Shown: one piece after another, positions 1-8,694 of the stretch | Layout of the letters: each line of letters starts with the position of its first letter | Numbering within the stretch: the first letter of the stretch is position 1 | Source of the DNA: Dorea_D hominis | GTDB lineage: Bacteria > Bacillota > Clostridia > Lachnospirales > Lachnospiraceae | Reading direction: 5' to 3' | DNA: 64,000 nt | Assembly: GCF_014287705.1 (NCBI RefSeq) | Contig: NZ_JACOOY010000001.1 | Span: 62,001-126,000 of the forward strand | Program-made: the position numbers and the translations under genes | The notes under the pieces: model-generated | What the model was told of the DNA's origin: nothing | The model's database searches: none | What the model saw: the letters and a program-made list of their open reading frames with translations, nothing else

Positions 1-604
1 TTGCCTCGTCATATACTTCAGCGATGCATGCACGGATTCCTGCGCATACTTCTTCAGCCTGCTCTGTTGTAGCTGTCTTACCTGTTCCGATTGCCCAGAT
101 TGGCTCATAAGCGATAACTGCTGTCTTAGCCTGATCTGCTGTAACATTCTGGAATCCGACTTTAACCTGCTGGCGAATGAAATCCATTGTTACACCCTGT
201 TCTCTCTGCTCAAGCGTCTCTCCACAACACATGATCGGTGTAAGACCATGTTCAAATGCTTTGAGGACTTTTTTATTAACAGTCTCATTTGTCTCTGCGA
301 AATATTCTCTTCTCTCAGAGTGGCCGAGAACAACATATTTAACACCAGCGTCTGTGAGCATTGCCGGAGAGATTTCTCCTGTGTAAGCTCCGCTTTCTTC
401 AAAATACATATTCTCTGCTCCGACTTCAATGTTGCTTCCTTTACATGCTTCTACAACCGGAATGATATCAATTGCAGGTACGCAGAATACAACATCTACT
501 TCTTCGTTAGCAACTAATGGTTTTAATTCTTCAACCAAAGCAACTGCTTCACTTGGAGTTTTGTTCATTTTCCAGTTTCCTGCTACAATTTTCTTTCTAG
601 CCAT
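1..604 (-). CDS. tpiA: Triosephosphate isomerase, 3' part outside window
   Basis: Interconverts dihydroxyacetone phosphate and glyceraldehyde 3-phosphate in cytosolic glycolysis. The translated N-terminus has the TIM signature Asn10-Trp-Lys12, the electrophilic catalytic His95 in the LGHSERR motif and the catalytic Glu in AYEPIWAIGTG, so the active site is complete although the C-terminal part lies off the left edge. The ATG at 602-604 follows a GGGAGAG ribosome binding site. It is the last visible gene of a gap-pgk-tpiA cluster, 34 bp after pgk. Confidence 0.97.
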   Translation of the reverse strand, partial: MARKKIVAGNWKMNKTPSEAVALVEELKPLVANEEVDVVFCVPAIDIIPVVEACKGSNIEVGAENMYFEESGAYTGEISPAMLTDAGVKYVVLGHSERREYFAETNETVNKKVLKAFEHGLTPIMCCGETLEQREQGVTMDFIRQQVKVGFQNVTADQAKTAVIAYEPIWAIGTGKTATTEQAEEVCAGIRACIAEVYDEA

Positions 605-638
605 TTTTATCTCTCCCTAATTTTATATTTGTAAGTCT

Positions 639-1832
639 TTACTTATCATTTGCAGCTGCAACACCCGGCAGTTCCTTTCCTTCCAGGAACTCTAAGGATG
701 CACCGCCACCAGTAGAGATATGAGTCATCTTATCACCGTATCCAAGCTGGTTAACAGCTGCTGCAGAATCGCCGCCGCCGATAATTGTAGTAGCTTCTGT
801 ATCAGCAAGCGCTTTTGCTACTGCTTCTGTTCCTTTTGCAAAGTTCGGCATCTCGAAACATCCCATTGGTCCGTTCCATACAACTGTCTTTGCGTCTTTT
901 ACTGCATCACAGAAAATCTTGATCGTTTCTGGTCCGATGTCAAGTCCTTCCCATCCGTCCGGAATCTCGCCACGTTTTACAACTTTGATATTTGCATCGT
1001 TAGAGAAATCATCTGCGATTACGTTATCTACAGGAAGAAGAAGTTTTACACCTTTTTCTTCTGCTTTCTTTTTCATGTCCAGTGCATACTGGCAGTAATC
1101 TTCTTCCAGAAGGGACTTACCAACTGTACCACCTTCTGCTTTTGCAAATGTATAAGACATTCCACCACCAATGATCAGTGTGTCAACTTTGTCAAGCAGG
1201 TTGTTGATTACAGAAATCTTGCTGGATACTTTGGCTCCTCCAAGGATCGCAACAAACGGTCTTGTCGGATTGTTTACTGCATTTCCGAGGAAATCGATCT
1301 CTTTCTGCATAAGATATCCTACAACTGCTGTATCCACATATTTTGTAACACCCACATTGGAACAGTGCGCACGATGTGCTGTACCAAATGCATCATTTAC
1401 AAATACATCGCAAAGAGAAGCGAGTTCTTTGCTGAATGCATCCCCGTTCTTTGTCTCTTCTGCTCTGTAACGGGTATTCTCAAGAAGAATAACATCTCCG
1501 TCTTTCATTGCAGCTACTGCTGCTTTTGCATTCTCGCCTACGACTTCTCTGTCTGCTGCAAATTTAACTTCCTGTCCGAGCAGTTCTGATAAGCGTACTG
1601 CAACCGGTGCCAGAGACAGCTCCGGTACTGGCTCTCCCTTCGGCTTTCCAAGGTGAGAACAAAGAATAACCTTACCTCCGTCTGCAATCAGCTTCTTGAT
1701 TGTTGGAAGAGCTGCTACAAGACGATTCTCATCTGTGATCTTACCATCGATAAGCGGTACGTTAAAATCGCATCTTACGAGTACCTTTTTTCCTTTTACG
1801 TTGATGTCATCAACTGATTTTTTGTTAAGCAT
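639..1832 (-). CDS. pgk: Phosphoglycerate kinase
   Basis: Transfers the acyl phosphate of 1,3-bisphosphoglycerate to ADP in glycolysis. The 397-residue length is normal for the bacterial enzyme. The N-terminal substrate-binding motif RCDFNVPL, the GGAKVSSKI segment at the domain hinge and the C-terminal nucleotide-loop motif IIGGGDSAAA are all visible. It lies between gap and tpiA on the same strand. A strong hairpin separates it from gap, so the operon may be attenuated or processed there. A 289-codon open frame on the opposite strand is a composition shadow. Confidence 0.98.
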   Translation of the reverse strand: MLNKKSVDDINVKGKKVLVRCDFNVPLIDGKITDENRLVAALPTIKKLIADGGKVILCSHLGKPKGEPVPELSLAPVAVRLSELLGQEVKFAADREVVGENAKAAVAAMKDGDVILLENTRYRAEETKNGDAFSKELASLCDVFVNDAFGTAHRAHCSNVGVTKYVDTAVVGYLMQKEIDFLGNAVNNPTRPFVAILGGAKVSSKISVINNLLDKVDTLIIGGGMSYTFAKAEGGTVGKSLLEEDYCQYALDMKKKAEEKGVKLLLPVDNVIADDFSNDANIKVVKRGEIPDGWEGLDIGPETIKIFCDAVKDAKTVVWNGPMGCFEMPNFAKGTEAVAKALADTEATTIIGGGDSAAAVNQLGYGDKMTHISTGGGASLEFLEGKELPGVAAANDK

Positions 1833-1854
1833 ATCGTTTACCTCCTAATATTCA

Positions 1855-1893
1855 AAAAAAGAGGCCCGGTCCAATAAGACCGGACCCTTTTTT
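1855..1893 (-). terminator. Hairpin between gap and pgk
   Basis: On the minus strand a 9-bp stem (1863-1871 with 1878-1886, one G-U pair) is flanked by an A-run and followed by seven T, the form of an intrinsic terminator. It lies 10 bp past the gap stop and before pgk, so it could partly terminate gap transcripts or stabilise their 3' ends. Confidence 0.75.
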
Positions 1894-1902
1894 GAGTCAT
1901 AA

Positions 1903-2916
1903 TTAAGCTAATTCAGAGAAGTATTTGATTGTTCTTACCATCTGGCTTGTGTAAGAATTCTCATTGTCATACCAAGATACAACCTGAACTTCTGTTGTTC
2001 CGTTGTCTAATGGCAGAACCATTGTCTGAGTAGCATCAAATAAAGAACCATATCTCATTCCTACGATGTCGCTTGAAACGATCTCATCTGTGTTATATCC
2101 GAAAGACTCTGTAGAAGCTGCTTTCATAGCTGCATTTACTTCGTCAACTGTAACTGTTCCGTCAACAACTGCTGTAAGAATTGTTGTAGATCCTGTAGGT
2201 GTTGGAACACGCTGAGCAGATCCGATTAATTTTCCATTTAATTCTGGAATAACAAGACCGATTGCTTTTGCAGCACCTGTGCTGTTAGGTACGATATTAA
2301 CTGCAGCAGCACGGGATCTTCTTAAATCACCTTTTCTCTGCGGTCCGTCAAGTGTCATCTGATCTCCTGTGTAAGCATGGATTGTGCACATGATACCAGA
2401 TTTGATAGATGCAAGGTCGTTCAATGCTTTAGCCATTGGAGCTAAGCAGTTTGTTGTACAAGAAGCTGCGGAAATAACTGTGTCTTCCGGTTTCAGTTCT
2501 GTATGGTTTACATTGTATACGATTGTAGGAAGATCGTTTCCTGCCGGTGCGGAAATAACAACTTTTCTTGCTCCTGCTTTGATGTGTGCAGATGCTTTCT
2601 CTTTAGATGTGTAGAAACCTGTACACTCAAGGACAACGTCTACTCCGATTTCTCCCCAAGGAAGTTCCTCAGCGTTAGCCTTTGCATAAATTTTGATTTC
2701 TTTTCCGTCAACAATGATGGAATCTTCTGTAGCTTCTACTGTATCAGCCAGTGCATATTTTCCCTGTGATGAATCATATTTTAACAGGTGAGCAAGCATC
2801 TTAGGAGATGTTAAGTCGTTGATTGCAACTACTTCATATCCCTCTGCTCCAAACATCTGTCTGAATGCCAGACGTCCAATACGTCCAAAACCATTAATCG
2901 CTACTTTTACTGCCAT
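1903..2916 (-). CDS. gap: Glyceraldehyde-3-phosphate dehydrogenase
   Basis: NAD-dependent oxidation and phosphorylation of glyceraldehyde 3-phosphate. The Rossmann motif INGFGRIGR occupies residues 7-15 and the catalytic Cys153 sits in SAASCTTNCL. The length of 337 residues is typical. I place the start at the ATG at 2914-2916, eight bases after AGGAGG; an upstream in-frame TTG at 2922 is too close to that site. A strong sigma-A promoter lies upstream and the gene heads the gap-pgk-tpiA cluster. Confidence 0.98.
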   Translation of the reverse strand: MAVKVAINGFGRIGRLAFRQMFGAEGYEVVAINDLTSPKMLAHLLKYDSSQGKYALADTVEATEDSIIVDGKEIKIYAKANAEELPWGEIGVDVVLECTGFYTSKEKASAHIKAGARKVVISAPAGNDLPTIVYNVNHTELKPEDTVISAASCTTNCLAPMAKALNDLASIKSGIMCTIHAYTGDQMTLDGPQRKGDLRRSRAAAVNIVPNSTGAAKAIGLVIPELNGKLIGSAQRVPTPTGSTTILTAVVDGTVTVDEVNAAMKAASTESFGYNTDEIVSSDIVGMRYGSLFDATQTMVLPLDNGTTEVQVVSWYDNENSYTSQMVRTIKYFSELA

Positions 2917-2962
2917 GATCAATTCCTCCTAAAGTTTATTCTAACTATACTTTATTGTGAAC

Positions 2963-2980
2963 GCTTTAACATTTTAAAGC
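2963..2980 (-). promoter_or_regulatory. Inverted repeat in the gap 5' leader
   Basis: A perfect 7-bp inverted repeat, GCTTTAA and TTAAAGC, is separated by 4 bp and lies between the gap promoter and start codon. It could be an operator for a glycolytic regulator or part of an mRNA structure. The cognate protein is unknown and no CggR-like gene is visible. Confidence 0.4.
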
Positions 2981-2996
2981 ACTCCCAACTGGCTTA

Positions 2997-3025
2997 ATTG
3001 TACTAAATCTGGTACAAAAGTTCAA
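2997..3025 (-). promoter_or_regulatory. Sigma-A promoter of gap
   Basis: The minus strand reads TTGAAC (3020-3025), a 17-bp spacer, then TACAAT (2997-3002). It is the only good match upstream of gap and should drive the glycolytic cluster. Confidence 0.75.
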
Positions 3026-3040
3026 GTGTCTTCTATATTT

Positions 3041-3847
3041 TTATGAAAGTTGCTTAAAAACAGGCTTTCTTTGCTTAAATTCTGTATAATATGTAAAACC
3101 GCATGCCCGCAATATGCCATTTGCCTTGTCAAAATCCCATGCAATATGCTCCGGACAGTGTCCGTCTGCACCGACTGTGATGATCTCTCCACCTAACTCC
3201 CGGTATCTTTTTAATACATCCGGGTGTGGGTGTGCATATGGAAGTCCATATTTTAATCCTGCCATATTGAGTTCAAGTCCTTTGCCTTTTGCAATGATAT
3301 TTTTCAGGATCTCATCGATCAGCTCTGCATATTTCAGATACGAATATGCCTGTTCTTTATCTTTTCCATAACGGATCATATAATCCAGATGTCCGAGCAC
3401 ATCATAATCTTCATAAATACGGACATCTTCCAGCATCTCTTCCAGAACTTCCCGGTAAACTTCTTCATCTGTTTTTCCATCAAAGATCTCTCCGTGTGCG
3501 ATATCCAGTTTATGTGTGGAATGTACGGATCCAATCACAAAATCAAATGGATATTTTTTTACAAATTCCCGGTAAAACGGTTCCAGATAAGGCTGAAGTC
3601 CGATTTCTACACCGATCCGTACATCAATCTTATCTTTGTATTTGTCCCGCAGCGGCGGCATTACTTTAAAATATTCTTCCGGCTTAAACACTTCTTCCGG
3701 TCCCCATGCAAAATCATCTTTGTCGTGGTGATCCGTAAAACAGACTGCCTGAAGCCCTTTGGCTATCGCACCAAGGATCATCTCCTCCGGTGCGGATTTT
3801 GAATCATGTGAAAAATTCGTATGCATATGCACATCTGCCCGCATCAT
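3041..3847 (-). CDS. PHP-domain phosphatase, histidinol-phosphatase-like
   Basis: A metal-dependent phosphoesterase of the PHP superfamily. The N-terminal DVHMHTNFSHDS motif and the FTDHHDKD motif supply metal ligands, and later histidines (SVHSTH, GHLDYM, GADGH) complete the PHP set. At 268 residues it matches HisJ/HisK-type histidinol phosphatases, but no his genes are nearby, so the substrate is uncertain. The start at 3847 follows AGGAGG by 7 bases; the longer frame to 3865 has no such site. It lies between the gap promoter and mnmA. Confidence 0.8.
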   Translation of the reverse strand: MMRADVHMHTNFSHDSKSAPEEMILGAIAKGLQAVCFTDHHDKDDFAWGPEEVFKPEEYFKVMPPLRDKYKDKIDVRIGVEIGLQPYLEPFYREFVKKYPFDFVIGSVHSTHKLDIAHGEIFDGKTDEEVYREVLEEMLEDVRIYEDYDVLGHLDYMIRYGKDKEQAYSYLKYAELIDEILKNIIAKGKGLELNMAGLKYGLPYAHPHPDVLKRYRELGGEIITVGADGHCPEHIAWDFDKANGILRACGFTYYTEFKQRKPVFKQLS

Positions 3848-3892
3848 CGCATTTCCTCCTGTCACTGTTTTTCATTTACTGTTTCGTATTCT

Positions 3893-4990
3893 CTAGCTGT
3901 CTCCGATGATCGTTCCACCGCCAAGCACATAATCCTGGTCATAGAGGACAACTGCCTGTCCCGGCGTAATTGCTCTCTGCGGTTCTTCAAATGTACAGAG
4001 GATCTCATCTTCCCCTGTTTTCTCCACCATGCACCAGGCGCCTCTGTGATTATAACGGATCTTCGCCCAGACGCGTTTCGGTTCTTTAAGGTTCTCCACA
4101 GACATGAAATTAACCGCATTGGCACGGACATAACGCGACATGGACTCTTCATTGGAACCAACTACTACTTCATTCGTCTCCGGTCTGATCTCAAGGACAA
4201 ATACCGGATATCCGAGAGAAAGTCCGAGACCTTTTCTCTGTCCTACTGTATAATGGATGATTCCTTTATGTCTGCCTACAACAGTTCCATCACTTGTTAC
4301 GAAATTGCCCGGCTGTATCTTCTCTCCGGTATACTCTTCTATATAAGAAGCATAATCTCCATCCGGAACAAAACAGATATCCTGACTGTCTGGTTTGTGC
4401 GCCACCTGAAGTGCGACTTCCGATGCAAGCTCACGGATCTGGTCTTTCGTATATTCCCCGACTGGCATAAGTGTTCTCGCAAGCTGGTCCTGCGTCAGAT
4501 TATAGAGTGCATAAGTCTGGTCTTTTGCTCCGGTTGCGGATGTATGAAGCGCATAGCGTCCGTTTGGAAGCTGTTCGATCTTCGCATAGTGACCGGTTGC
4601 GATATAATCTGCTCCGATATCCAGGCTTCTCTTCAGGAGAGATTCCCATTTTACATATCGATTACAGGCAATACACGGATTCGGTGTCCTTCCATTTTTA
4701 TATTCATTTACAAAATAATCAATGACATGTTCTTTGAATTCTTCCTTGAAATTCATAACATAATAAGGGATACCGATTGCTGCTGCTACACGTCTGGCAT
4801 CGTCTACGGCGCTTAAACCGCAGCATCCGCCATTCTCTTCCTGGACAAATTCATCTTCATCCTGCCAGATCTGCATCGTTACCCCTACTACATCGTATCC
4901 CTGTTTTTTTAAAAGCCAGGCAGCCACGGAGGAGTCAACTCCTCCTGACATGCCTACAACTACCTTCTTTTTATCCATGCTTTTTTCCAT
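3893..4990 (-). CDS. mnmA: tRNA-specific 2-thiouridylase
   Basis: Makes 2-thiouridine at wobble position 34 of Lys, Glu and Gln tRNAs by ATP adenylation and persulfide sulfur transfer. The PP-loop SGGVDSS at about residues 15-21, the catalytic-Cys motif PNPCIACNRY and the second Cys in DICFVPDGD are present. Its length of 365 residues is typical. It follows iscU by 15 bp and so sits in the cysteine desulfurase operon, whose product can supply the sulfur. Confidence 0.96.
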   Translation of the reverse strand: MEKSMDKKKVVVGMSGGVDSSVAAWLLKKQGYDVVGVTMQIWQDEDEFVQEENGGCCGLSAVDDARRVAAAIGIPYYVMNFKEEFKEHVIDYFVNEYKNGRTPNPCIACNRYVKWESLLKRSLDIGADYIATGHYAKIEQLPNGRYALHTSATGAKDQTYALYNLTQDQLARTLMPVGEYTKDQIRELASEVALQVAHKPDSQDICFVPDGDYASYIEEYTGEKIQPGNFVTSDGTVVGRHKGIIHYTVGQRKGLGLSLGYPVFVLEIRPETNEVVVGSNEESMSRYVRANAVNFMSVENLKEPKRVWAKIRYNHRGAWCMVEKTGEDEILCTFEEPQRAITPGQAVVLYDQDYVLGGGTIIGDS

Positions 4991-5005
4991 GTTTGTCTCC
5001 CGGCT

Positions 5006-5449
5006 TTAATATTCCTCTTCTTCGTCCTCTTCACCTTCGTGAATATCAGACTTTGGTTTCTCTAATCCTTCGATCGTAATACCATTTTTTGTTGCATAGT
5101 CCCAGAGTGCTGCATGAATTGCTTCTTCTGCAAGAAGTGAGCAGTGTACTTTTACCGGCGGAAGTCCGTCCAGCGCTTCCATTACGGCTTTATTTGTTAC
5201 CTCCATTGCTTCCTGGATTGACTTTCCTTTAACTAGTTCTGTCGCCATACTGCTTGTTGCTACAGCAGCTCCGCATCCAAATGTCTTGAATTTGACATCA
5301 CGCACGATTTGGTTCTCATCGATATCAAGATAAATTCTCATGATATCTCCACATTTTGCATTACCAACTGTTCCTACTCCGCTGGCGTTCTCTATCTCTC
5401 CGACATTTCTCGGATGCTGAAAATGATCCATTACTTTTTCTGAATACAT
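5006..5449 (-). CDS. iscU: Fe-S cluster assembly scaffold, IscU/NifU-N type
   Basis: Scaffold on which nascent Fe-S clusters form. Cys33 (with Asp35), Cys59 and Cys103 are the three conserved ligand cysteines. The protein is 147 residues, longer than IscU because of an acidic tail ending in a run of Glu and Tyr. It lies directly after the desulfurase gene, as in many Clostridia. Confidence 0.95.
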   Translation of the reverse strand: MYSEKVMDHFQHPRNVGEIENASGVGTVGNAKCGDIMRIYLDIDENQIVRDVKFKTFGCGAAVATSSMATELVKGKSIQEAMEVTNKAVMEALDGLPPVKVHCSLLAEEAIHAALWDYATKNGITIEGLEKPKSDIHEGEEDEEEEY

Positions 5450-5493
5450 ATTAAATTCCTCCTGTATCTTATATCTTGTCTGTGTCTTGTTAT

Positions 5494-6675
5494 TTATTTC
5501 TGTTTCTTTACAAAATCTTCATATAATGGTGACATATTTCTTAGGTGTGCCACGATCTCTTTCAGATTATCCACAACGTAATCAATATCTTCTTTTGTGA
5601 TCTCTTCGTTGATCGTCAGTCTCAAAGAGCCATGTGCGATTTCATGAGGCAGTCCGATTGCAAGTAGTACATGGGAAGGATCAAGAGATCCGGATGTACA
5701 TGCAGATCCGCTGGATGCACAGATTCCTTTCATATCCAGCATGATCAGAAGAGATTCTCCTTCTACAAACCGGAAACTGAAGTTGGCATTGTTTGGAAGT
5801 CTGTCAGTTCTGTGTCCATTCAGACGGCAGTATGGAATTTCTTTCAATACACGATCAATCAGATAATCTCTGACCTCGATCTCTTTTGCCACTCTCTCTT
5901 CTCTTGTATTCGCAGCACGCTTTGCAGCTGTTCCGATTCCGACAATTCCAGGAACATTTTCTGTACCTGCACGACGTTTTCTCTCCTGTGCTCCACCATG
6001 AACGAAAGAACGGATCTTCACACCTTTACGGATATAAAGAAAACCGATTCCTTTCGGTCCGTTAAATTTATGTCCACTTGCACTGAGCATGTCAATATGA
6101 CACTCGTCTACATTAATTGGGAGCTGTCCATATGCCTGTACTGCATCTGTATGAAATAAAATACCGTGCTCTTTGGCAATCTCACCGATTTCTTTGATCG
6201 GCTGGATCGTTCCGATCTCGTTATTTGCAAACATAACAGAAATCAGGATGGTTGTCGGACGGATTGCTGCTTTTAATTCATCCAGTTTTACTTTTCCGTC
6301 TTCATCTACATCTACATAAGTAACTTCAAATCCTCTTTTTTCCAGATACTGTGCAGTGTGAAGGATCGCATGATGCTCGATCTTTGTTGTAATAATGTGA
6401 TTGCCTTTCCCTGCATATGCTTCTGCTGTTGCTTTCAACGCCCAGTTGTCAGATTCTGAACCACCTGCTGTGAAATAAATTTCATTTGCACTGGCTCCAA
6501 GTGTATCAGCAATTGCTTCTCTCTGTTTGCTGATCATTTCTTTATTACCGGACGAAAAGCTGTAAACGCTGGAAGGATTTCCATAATGCTCTGTAAAATA
6601 AGGAAGCATTGCATCTACGACTTCCGGTGCTGTTTTTGTTGTTGCTGCGTTATCAAGATATAACAGTTTACCCAT
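5494..6675 (-). CDS. iscS: Cysteine desulfurase
   Basis: PLP enzyme converting cysteine to alanine and an enzyme-bound persulfide for Fe-S assembly and tRNA thiolation. Lys203 in SASGHKFNG is the expected PLP lysine and Cys326 in SSGSACTSGS is the persulfide cysteine. The start at 6675 follows GGAGG by 8 bases; an ATG 15 bases upstream overlaps that site and is unlikely. The protein is 393 residues. It is the second gene of the iscR-iscS-iscU-mnmA operon. Confidence 0.96.
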   Translation of the reverse strand: MGKLLYLDNAATTKTAPEVVDAMLPYFTEHYGNPSSVYSFSSGNKEMISKQREAIADTLGASANEIYFTAGGSESDNWALKATAEAYAGKGNHIITTKIEHHAILHTAQYLEKRGFEVTYVDVDEDGKVKLDELKAAIRPTTILISVMFANNEIGTIQPIKEIGEIAKEHGILFHTDAVQAYGQLPINVDECHIDMLSASGHKFNGPKGIGFLYIRKGVKIRSFVHGGAQERKRRAGTENVPGIVGIGTAAKRAANTREERVAKEIEVRDYLIDRVLKEIPYCRLNGHRTDRLPNNANFSFRFVEGESLLIMLDMKGICASSGSACTSGSLDPSHVLLAIGLPHEIAHGSLRLTINEEITKEDIDYVVDNLKEIVAHLRNMSPLYEDFVKKQK

Positions 6676-6693
6676 GATAAATTCCTCCATTTT

Positions 6694-7158
6694 CTATTCT
6701 GAATGAGTACACTTCGTATGATCATATACACCGTGTGGATTCATTTCTTTGCTTTCTTTTACCAGTTCATCTAACATCATCTCATCAACTGCATGATTGA
6801 TGCTGTCGTTGATCCTCTGCCAGACATATTTGGTTACACAGCCTTCAGAAGCCATACATCCTTCTTCTGAAAAAAAAGCTGCACATTTGACCGGTTCCAG
6901 ACTTCCTTCGAGTGCCCGCAAAATATCTCCCACTGAAATCTCACTGGAATCTTTTGCCAGTACATACCCGCCGGAGGCTCCCCGGATACTCTTCACCAGA
7001 CCTGCTTTCTTCATCTTAGCCACGAGCTGCTCCAGATACCGTTCGGAAATTCCCTGTCTCATTGCAATACTTCCAATAGAAACCGGTTCCTCTTCACTGT
7101 ATCTGGCAAGATCTATCATTGCCCTTAAGCCATATCTGCCTTTCGTGGAGAGCTTCAT
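6694..7158 (-). CDS. iscR: Rrf2-family regulator, IscR-like
   Basis: Winged-helix repressor expected to sense Fe-S status and control the downstream assembly genes. The 154-residue protein begins MKLSTKGRYGLRAM, the classic Rrf2 start, and carries Cys92, Cys101 and Cys107, close to the cluster ligands of IscR. The start at 7158 follows an AAGGTGAT site. The open frame runs 58 codons further upstream but crosses the promoter and operator, so that extension is rejected. Confidence 0.92.
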   Translation of the reverse strand: MKLSTKGRYGLRAMIDLARYSEEEPVSIGSIAMRQGISERYLEQLVAKMKKAGLVKSIRGASGGYVLAKDSSEISVGDILRALEGSLEPVKCAAFFSEEGCMASEGCVTKYVWQRINDSINHAVDEMMLDELVKESKEMNPHGVYDHTKCTHSE

Positions 7159-7191
7159 CTCATCACCTTCTTTAATTCCTACCAATTCAAT

Positions 7192-7210
7192 TCCCACTAA
7201 ATTACTAGGA
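7192..7210 (-). promoter_or_regulatory. Candidate Rrf2/IscR operator
   Basis: A 19-bp imperfect palindrome with 8 matching positions in each half lies just downstream of the iscR -10 element and would overlap early transcribed DNA. The position suits autorepression by the adjacent Rrf2 protein. The assignment rests on symmetry and position only. Confidence 0.5.
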
Positions 7211-7224
7211 TTTTTTCCTTTTGT

Positions 7225-7253
7225 AGAATAGCACCCTCTTAAAGTTCTGTCAA
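7225..7253 (-). promoter_or_regulatory. Sigma-A promoter of the isc operon
   Basis: On the minus strand, TTGACA (7248-7253), a 17-bp spacer and TATTCT (7225-7230). It reads into iscR and lies in the divergent intergenic region shared with spoVB. Confidence 0.75.
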
Positions 7254-7317
7254 GGACTTCATTCAAATATAATATAATAATATTTTCAGCGGTTTTCCGA
7301 CCGAAAGGAGTCTGTTT

Positions 7318-8694
7318 ATGACAGAGAAACATATCATCCTGAAAGGAACATTCGTTCTGACCCTTGCCGCTTTTATATCACGATTCCTCGGTTTTTTCTA
7401 CCGTATGTATTTAAGTCACACCTTCGGTGAAGCAAATGTCGGACTGTATCAGCTCATTTTCCCGGTCTATACACTGGGGATTGCCATAACGTGCGCCGGA
7501 ATCCAGACTGCGCTTTCCCGACATGTTGCCGGTTACGTTGCTAAAGGGAAAAAAAAAGAAACAGACCTGCTTCTTTTTACTTCTATGATTTATACTGTTT
7601 TTCTCTCGGTGATTCTTATGCTTTTTACGCAGCACTATGCGCATGACATCGCATGTACGCTGTTGAAAGAACCGGCATGCAAACCCCTGCTGCTCCTGCT
7701 CTCTTACTGTTTTCCTTTTGCTGCCATCCACTGCTGTATCCTCGGCTATTATTTCGGTATGAAACAGGCTAAAATTCCCGCCTGGTCTCAACTTCTGGAA
7801 CAGTCTGTCCGAATTCTTTCTGTATATGCAGTCTATTCTTTTGGCATCCGACACGGGCAGCATTTTTCTGTCTCCGTTGCAGTACTTGGAATGATCGCAG
7901 GCGAAGCTGCCGCAGCATGGTATTGTCTCCACAGTTTAAATTCATATTCCGAGACATTATCATCCCGCAAATCAACAGACATCCTTTTTCTCCGAAGGCT
8001 GTGCTGTCTGGATAATTTAAAGGCATTTCTTTCACTGCTTCGTTTTTCAATTCCGCTTACCGTAAGCCGGATCATGCTTACACTGCTGCAATGTCTGGAG
8101 GCATTCTCCATTCCATGGAATCTACAATATTACGGTCTGGATCGGAATGAATCTCTTCGTATCTACGGTGTGCTGACCGGAATGGCACTTCCGTGTATCC
8201 TGTTTCCAAGTGCGCTGACCGGATCTCTTGCAACAATGATCCTGCCATCTGTTGCACAGATTGAAGCAGAAAACAATACCCAAAAATTACGTCGTCTGAT
8301 ACGTAAAGTGACAACTACGTGCATTTTGCTCGGAAGCACATGTTGTATCCTGCTTCTGCTTTCAAGCTCTTTTATAGGAGTATGTCTCTTTCACAGTCCT
8401 TTAGCATCCAGATACATTTTTACACTCGCATGGATCTGTCCATTTCTGTATACGAATACAACATTTATCAGTGTTTTAAACGGAATCGGTAAAGCTGGCA
8501 TATCCCTTTTCATCAATATGTTTACAATACTCATCCGTATTGCAAGTATCTATCTCAGCATCCCGGCATACGGAATCCGAGGATACCTGACTGGACTACT
8601 GTTAAGCCAGATATTTATGTTTTGTTTCTGTTTCATTTATCTGCATTATCATTACAGATTCAATGCGAACCGAAGGACAGCTGGGCTCACATAG
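7318..8694 (+). CDS. spoVB: SpoVB-like MATE/MOP-family flippase
   Basis: Polytopic membrane protein of 458 residues in the MOP exporter superfamily, expected to flip lipid-linked precursors for spore cortex peptidoglycan. The N-terminal pattern KGTFVLTLAAFISRFLGFFYR followed by GLYQLIFP is characteristic of the SpoVB family, and about a dozen hydrophobic segments follow. The start has AAAGGAG seven bases upstream. It is divergent from iscR. Its 3' end overlaps the end of convergent spoIIM by 43 bp. A different MurJ/SpoVB paralogue is possible. Confidence 0.85.
   Translation: MTEKHIILKGTFVLTLAAFISRFLGFFYRMYLSHTFGEANVGLYQLIFPVYTLGIAITCAGIQTALSRHVAGYVAKGKKKETDLLLFTSMIYTVFLSVILMLFTQHYAHDIACTLLKEPACKPLLLLLSYCFPFAAIHCCILGYYFGMKQAKIPAWSQLLEQSVRILSVYAVYSFGIRHGQHFSVSVAVLGMIAGEAAAAWYCLHSLNSYSETLSSRKSTDILFLRRLCCLDNLKAFLSLLRFSIPLTVSRIMLTLLQCLEAFSIPWNLQYYGLDRNESLRIYGVLTGMALPCILFPSALTGSLATMILPSVAQIEAENNTQKLRRLIRKVTTTCILLGSTCCILLLLSSSFIGVCLFHSPLASRYIFTLAWICPFLYTNTTFISVLNGIGKAGISLFINMFTILIRIASIYLSIPAYGIRGYLTGLLLSQIFMFCFCFIYLHYHYRFNANRRTAGLT

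Noticed and set aside
720..1589. 289-codon open frame on the plus strand opposite pgk
   Set aside because: It is antisense to a certain pgk gene, very rich in Cys and Phe, and has no ribosome binding site; a composition shadow.
3821..4816. 331-codon open frame on the plus strand opposite mnmA
   Set aside because: Antisense to a complete mnmA with all motifs; biased composition and no family resemblance.
7255..7275. TATAAT-like sequence as a sigma-A promoter for spoVB
   Set aside because: A TATAAT is present but no acceptable -35 or sigma-E elements at proper spacing; the spoVB promoter is left unassigned.
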